A stretch of 64,000 nucleotides of DNA, taken from the NCBI GenBank assembly GCA_000438075.1, contig FR903546.1, positions 84,999-148,998 on the forward strand. The letters are read 5' to 3'. The stretch comes from Clostridium sp. CAG:609. Its GTDB lineage: Bacteria; Bacillota_I; Bacilli_A; RF39; UBA660. Position numbers and translations under genes: made by a program. The notes beneath the pieces are model-generated. The model made no database searches. It saw nothing but the letters and a program-made list of their open reading frames with translations, and was not told the origin of the DNA. Each line of letters opens with the position of its first letter. The stretch's first letter is position 1. This document shows positions 61,569-64,000 of this stretch, in pieces.

Positions 61569-62396
61569 ATGGGAGATTGGAAAGAATTTGAAAAATTAAG
61601 TGTTGATTTTTTAAAAAGTAATATAAGAAATAAAGATATAAGTATAAAACATTTTGGAAACTCAGACAGCACAAAGTCAGATATTTTAGTTACATTTAAT
61701 AAAAGTGGCAAAAGCTTTTATATAGAAACGAAGATGCCCACATCACAAACTTCACAATTTGTTGTTGAATTAGATGATAATAAATTTGTATATGGAAAAA
61801 ACAATACGTTCAAAACAAATGAATATTCAGAAAAAATAATAGATTTATTAAATAAAAACTTTGATTATTATAAAAACGTCGGAAAACGAGGAATAAAAGT
61901 TTCAGTACCTCCAGATATTGCACTTGGATGGATTAAATCAAACATGAATAATAAAAATGTTAAATTTGTAATGTCCAAAGATAGCAAGGGCAAAATTGTT
62001 TCAATACCACTTGAAAACTTTAATGATTTTTTTGATATTAAAACAATTTTAAGAAGAAAGAAAAGTGGCACCAATAAATTATCGAAGAAATATTATGATG
62101 ATTTTATTAAAAATATAAAAATAAATTTTAAAAATAACATAATTAAGATTTATACAAAAAATAATAGATTATTTGTAAAATTTGATATGGAATTATCAAA
62201 AGAAGACTGTTATATAGAAAGTGATTTGCTTTTAGAAAAAAGATACTATTTAAGTAAGATTGATAAAAATACATATCAAGTAAAATTAACATCATCTACA
62301 AATAATCCAAATATTATTTTCAAACTTTCTGCAAATGCTGAAAATGATTTTTCAATAGATGATTTAATTAATTACATAAATGAAGAAAATAGTTAG
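61569..62396 (+). CDS. Type II restriction endonuclease-like protein (PD-(D/E)XK)
   Basis: 275 residues. A nuclease core is visible in KSDILVTFNKSGKSFYIETK: Asp38 and Glu53-x-Lys55 fit PD-(D/E)XK spacing. The C-terminal half has no recognised family. With the C5 methyltransferase directly upstream it forms a type II system; restriction enzymes are rarely recognisable beyond the core. GGGAGG lies 7 bases before ATG 61569. Confidence 0.75.
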   Translation: MGDWKEFEKLSVDFLKSNIRNKDISIKHFGNSDSTKSDILVTFNKSGKSFYIETKMPTSQTSQFVVELDDNKFVYGKNNTFKTNEYSEKIIDLLNKNFDYYKNVGKRGIKVSVPPDIALGWIKSNMNNKNVKFVMSKDSKGKIVSIPLENFNDFFDIKTILRRKKSGTNKLSKKYYDDFIKNIKINFKNNIIKIYTKNNRLFVKFDMELSKEDCYIESDLLLEKRYYLSKIDKNTYQVKLTSSTNNPNIIFKLSANAENDFSIDDLINYINEENS

Positions 62397-62403
62397 TACT
62401 TAC

Positions 62404-62432
62404 TTGTAGAAAAATCTTTTTCATGGTAGAAT
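62404..62432 (+). promoter_or_regulatory. Promoter of obgE
   Basis: TTGTAG (62404-62409), 17-base spacer, TAGAAT (62427-62432) with extended TGG. Confidence 0.55.
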
Positions 62433-62450
62433 TATAGCAGGTGATTTTTT

Positions 62451-63716
62451 ATGTTCGTAGATGAATTAAATATAAAATTAATGGCAGGACCTGGTGGTGA
62501 TGGATGTACATCATTTCGTAGAGAAAAGTTTGTTCCAATGGGTGGACCTGATGGAGGAAATGGTGGACGTGGCGCCAGTATTATTTTTAAGGTTGATAAA
62601 AATTTAAAAACTTTAGTTGATTTAAGTTATCGTAAAATAATTAAAGCTCCGAAAGGTGAAAATGGTAAGGGGGCAAATAAATATGGTAAAAATGCTGAAG
62701 ATATAATTATTATGGTACCTGAAGGAACAACAGTAATTAATACAAAAACAAATGAAGTAATGGCAGATTTAATAACTGATGGTGAAGAATTTGTAGCAGC
62801 TAAAGGTGGACGTGGTGGAAAAGGAAATAAATCATTTGCCACTCATGATGTACCAGCACCAAAATTTAGTGAAAAAGGTGAACCTGGGGAAGAAGTAATT
62901 GTTAAACTAGAACTAAAAGTATTAGCAGATGTAGGGCTTGTAGGTATGCCAAGTGTAGGTAAATCAACAATTCTATCAGTAATCAGTGCATCAAAACCAA
63001 AAATCGCTGCATATCATTTTACAACATTAAATCCAAACCTTGGAGTAGTCAAACTAAAAAATGGTGAATCATTTGTAATGGCAGATTTACCTGGACTTAT
63101 CGAAGGAGCCAGCGAAGGAATTGGTCTTGGAACATTATTCTTAAAACATGCAATGCGTACTAGAATTCTTGCTCATGTAGTGGACATGGGTTCAAGTGAA
63201 GGCAGAGATCCAATCGAAGACTATAAAATAATTAGAAATGAAATATGTAAGTATAGTGAAATATTAAAAAATAAAAAAGAAGTAGTAATAGCAAGTAAAA
63301 TGGATTTAGAAAACTCTAAAGAAAACTTAGAAAAATTTAAAAAAGCATATCCTGAAATTTTAGTTATTCCAATCAGTTGTTATGAAATGACTGGTATTGA
63401 AGAAATGCTAACAAAACTAAATGACATCTTAAAAGATATACCAAAAGAAGATTTATATCCAAAAGAATCATTCAAGATGTATAAGTATGAAGATTTAAAA
63501 CCTTATAGTATTAAAAGAGATGGTAACATCTGGATAGTAAGTGGAAAAGAAATAGAAACATTATTATTAATGACTAAATTTAATGAAGATGAAGGTGTTT
63601 TAAGATTTGCTCGTAAGTTTAAAGGAATGGGTATTGAAGATGAACTTGAAAGTCTCGGAGCCAAAAAAGGTGATGAAGTTCAAATACTAGATTACATGTT
63701 CACATTTAAAGATTAA
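62451..63716 (+). CDS. obgE: GTPase Obg/CgtA
   Basis: 421 residues. The Gly-rich Obg fold (about 1-158) includes GGDGCTSFRREKF; the G domain has G1 GMPSVGKST (about 166), G2 TTLNPN, G3 DLPGLIEGA, G4 SKMD; the C-terminal OCT domain (about 350-421) is present. It is an essential late assembly factor of the 50S subunit. Confidence 0.97.
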   Translation: MFVDELNIKLMAGPGGDGCTSFRREKFVPMGGPDGGNGGRGASIIFKVDKNLKTLVDLSYRKIIKAPKGENGKGANKYGKNAEDIIIMVPEGTTVINTKTNEVMADLITDGEEFVAAKGGRGGKGNKSFATHDVPAPKFSEKGEPGEEVIVKLELKVLADVGLVGMPSVGKSTILSVISASKPKIAAYHFTTLNPNLGVVKLKNGESFVMADLPGLIEGASEGIGLGTLFLKHAMRTRILAHVVDMGSSEGRDPIEDYKIIRNEICKYSEILKNKKEVVIASKMDLENSKENLEKFKKAYPEILVIPISCYEMTGIEEMLTKLNDILKDIPKEDLYPKESFKMYKYEDLKPYSIKRDGNIWIVSGKEIETLLLMTKFNEDEGVLRFARKFKGMGIEDELESLGAKKGDEVQILDYMFTFKD

Positions 63717-63722
63717 TTATAT

Positions 63723-63753
63723 AACTAACGTTTAGAAATATTCGTTAGTTTTT
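63723..63753 (+). terminator. Terminator of obgE
   Basis: AACTAACG (63723-63730) with CGTTAGTT (63743-63750), then T. Confidence 0.85.
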
Positions 63754-63756
63754 ATA

Positions 63757-63785
63757 TGTACATTTGATTTATTTTATGTTAAAAT
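63757..63785 (+). promoter_or_regulatory. Possible promoter of the last gene
   Basis: TGTACA (63757-63762), 17-base spacer, TAAAAT (63780-63785) with extended TGT. The -35 is weak. Confidence 0.4.
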
Positions 63786-63807
63786 ATATCTCACTAGTGG
63801 GGGATAT

Positions 63808-64000
63808 ATGAAACTATTTAATTGGTTATTTAAAAATTCTTCAAAATCTAACAGTGTTAATCTTGTTAATTTACAAGATTTTATTAAGATGCCCTCATCT
63901 TCATTTTATAACAAGCATAATGAAGAATATCAAAAATACTATAAAGAATACACCAAAGTTTTAAAAGAAAAGCGAAGTTTAACTTCAGTTGATATAACAA
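63808..64000 (+). CDS. Partial gene at the window edge, unrecognised
   Basis: ATG 63808 with GGGGGAT upstream opens a frame to the edge (64 codons). The visible part MKLFNWLFKNSSKSNSVNLV and the charged segment EYQKYYKEYTKVLKEKR suggest a cytosolic, helical protein. Too short to assign. Confidence 0.5.
   Translation, partial: MKLFNWLFKNSSKSNSVNLVNLQDFIKMPSSSFYNKHNEEYQKYYKEYTKVLKEKRSLTSVDIT

Noticed and set aside
1..64000. CRISPR array, prophage or integrative element
   Set aside because: No regularly spaced repeats, phage structural genes, integrase or att-like duplications were seen; the only clear mobile element is the IS at 27626-29108.

Overview
The window looks like chromosomal DNA of a very A+T-rich, low-G+C Gram-positive bacterium (Bacillota), probably an uncultured gut lineage near the Erysipelotrichia/RF39 'Mollicutes-like' group. 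This placement is inferred from gene content and base composition; no 16S gene is present. The organism has a cell wall (murF, mraY, a PASTA-type class B PBP, an FtsW/RodA polymerase, mltG). It uses TGA as a stop (the mutS fragment, the ABC ATPase at 29371) and TGG for Trp, so it is not on the Mycoplasma code. Bacillota-typical blocks are kept: ireB-ruvX-yrzB-mltG-trmR-trhP1-trhP2-greA, tig, mnmA, a T-box in front of valS, obgE, and a Prli42-like 31-residue miniprotein.

Layout. 1-9.7 kb: end of mutS, an ABC exporter, a ZIP transporter, lon-murF-tgt and small membrane proteins. 9.7-11.4 kb: a surface protein whose last 60 codons are foreign-looking and G+C-rich. 11.4-15.3 kb: a PfkB kinase, an Smr protein, a doubly promoted unknown gene, two tRNAs, a candidate hydrophobic toxin peptide, a zincin-like protein and a structured non-coding stretch. 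15.3-27.4 kb: the conserved housekeeping cluster, envelope proteins and a 3'-truncated glycosyltransferase. 27.4-29.3 kb: an orphan second copy of the G+C-rich segment, split from its downstream hairpin by an IS4-type element. 29.4-38.3 kb: an ABC-2 transporter, a deacetylase, an Rpn-like nuclease, a pilin-vWA adhesin, cdsA and rseP. 38.3-44.8 kb: an undescribed locus built around a membrane-anchored McrB-like AAA+ ATPase. 44.8-53 kb: division/peptidoglycan genes with gene debris between mraY and ftsW, then two WG-repeat-like surface proteins. 53-64 kb: valS, a phospholipid/acyl-CoA cluster, Fic, rpmB, a type II restriction-modification pair, and obgE.

Most unusual signal. The 3' end of the surface gene at 9731-11347 and the fragment at 27412-27624 are two variable repeats of a diversity-generating retroelement (DGR) type. 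Both have a fixed 25-bp start, then 81 bp that are saturated with differences, almost all at codon positions 1 and 2, and then a conserved tail and distal flank. Neither copy can be the template of the other. A template repeat and reverse transcriptase should therefore lie elsewhere in the genome; none is visible here. Other leads are a type I toxin-like peptide gene with complementary transcript ends (13.5-13.76 kb), the AAA+/Ca-binding-repeat locus, an Rpn gene whose conserved N-terminus starts at ATA, and a hairpin that hides the ribosome site of the PBP gene.
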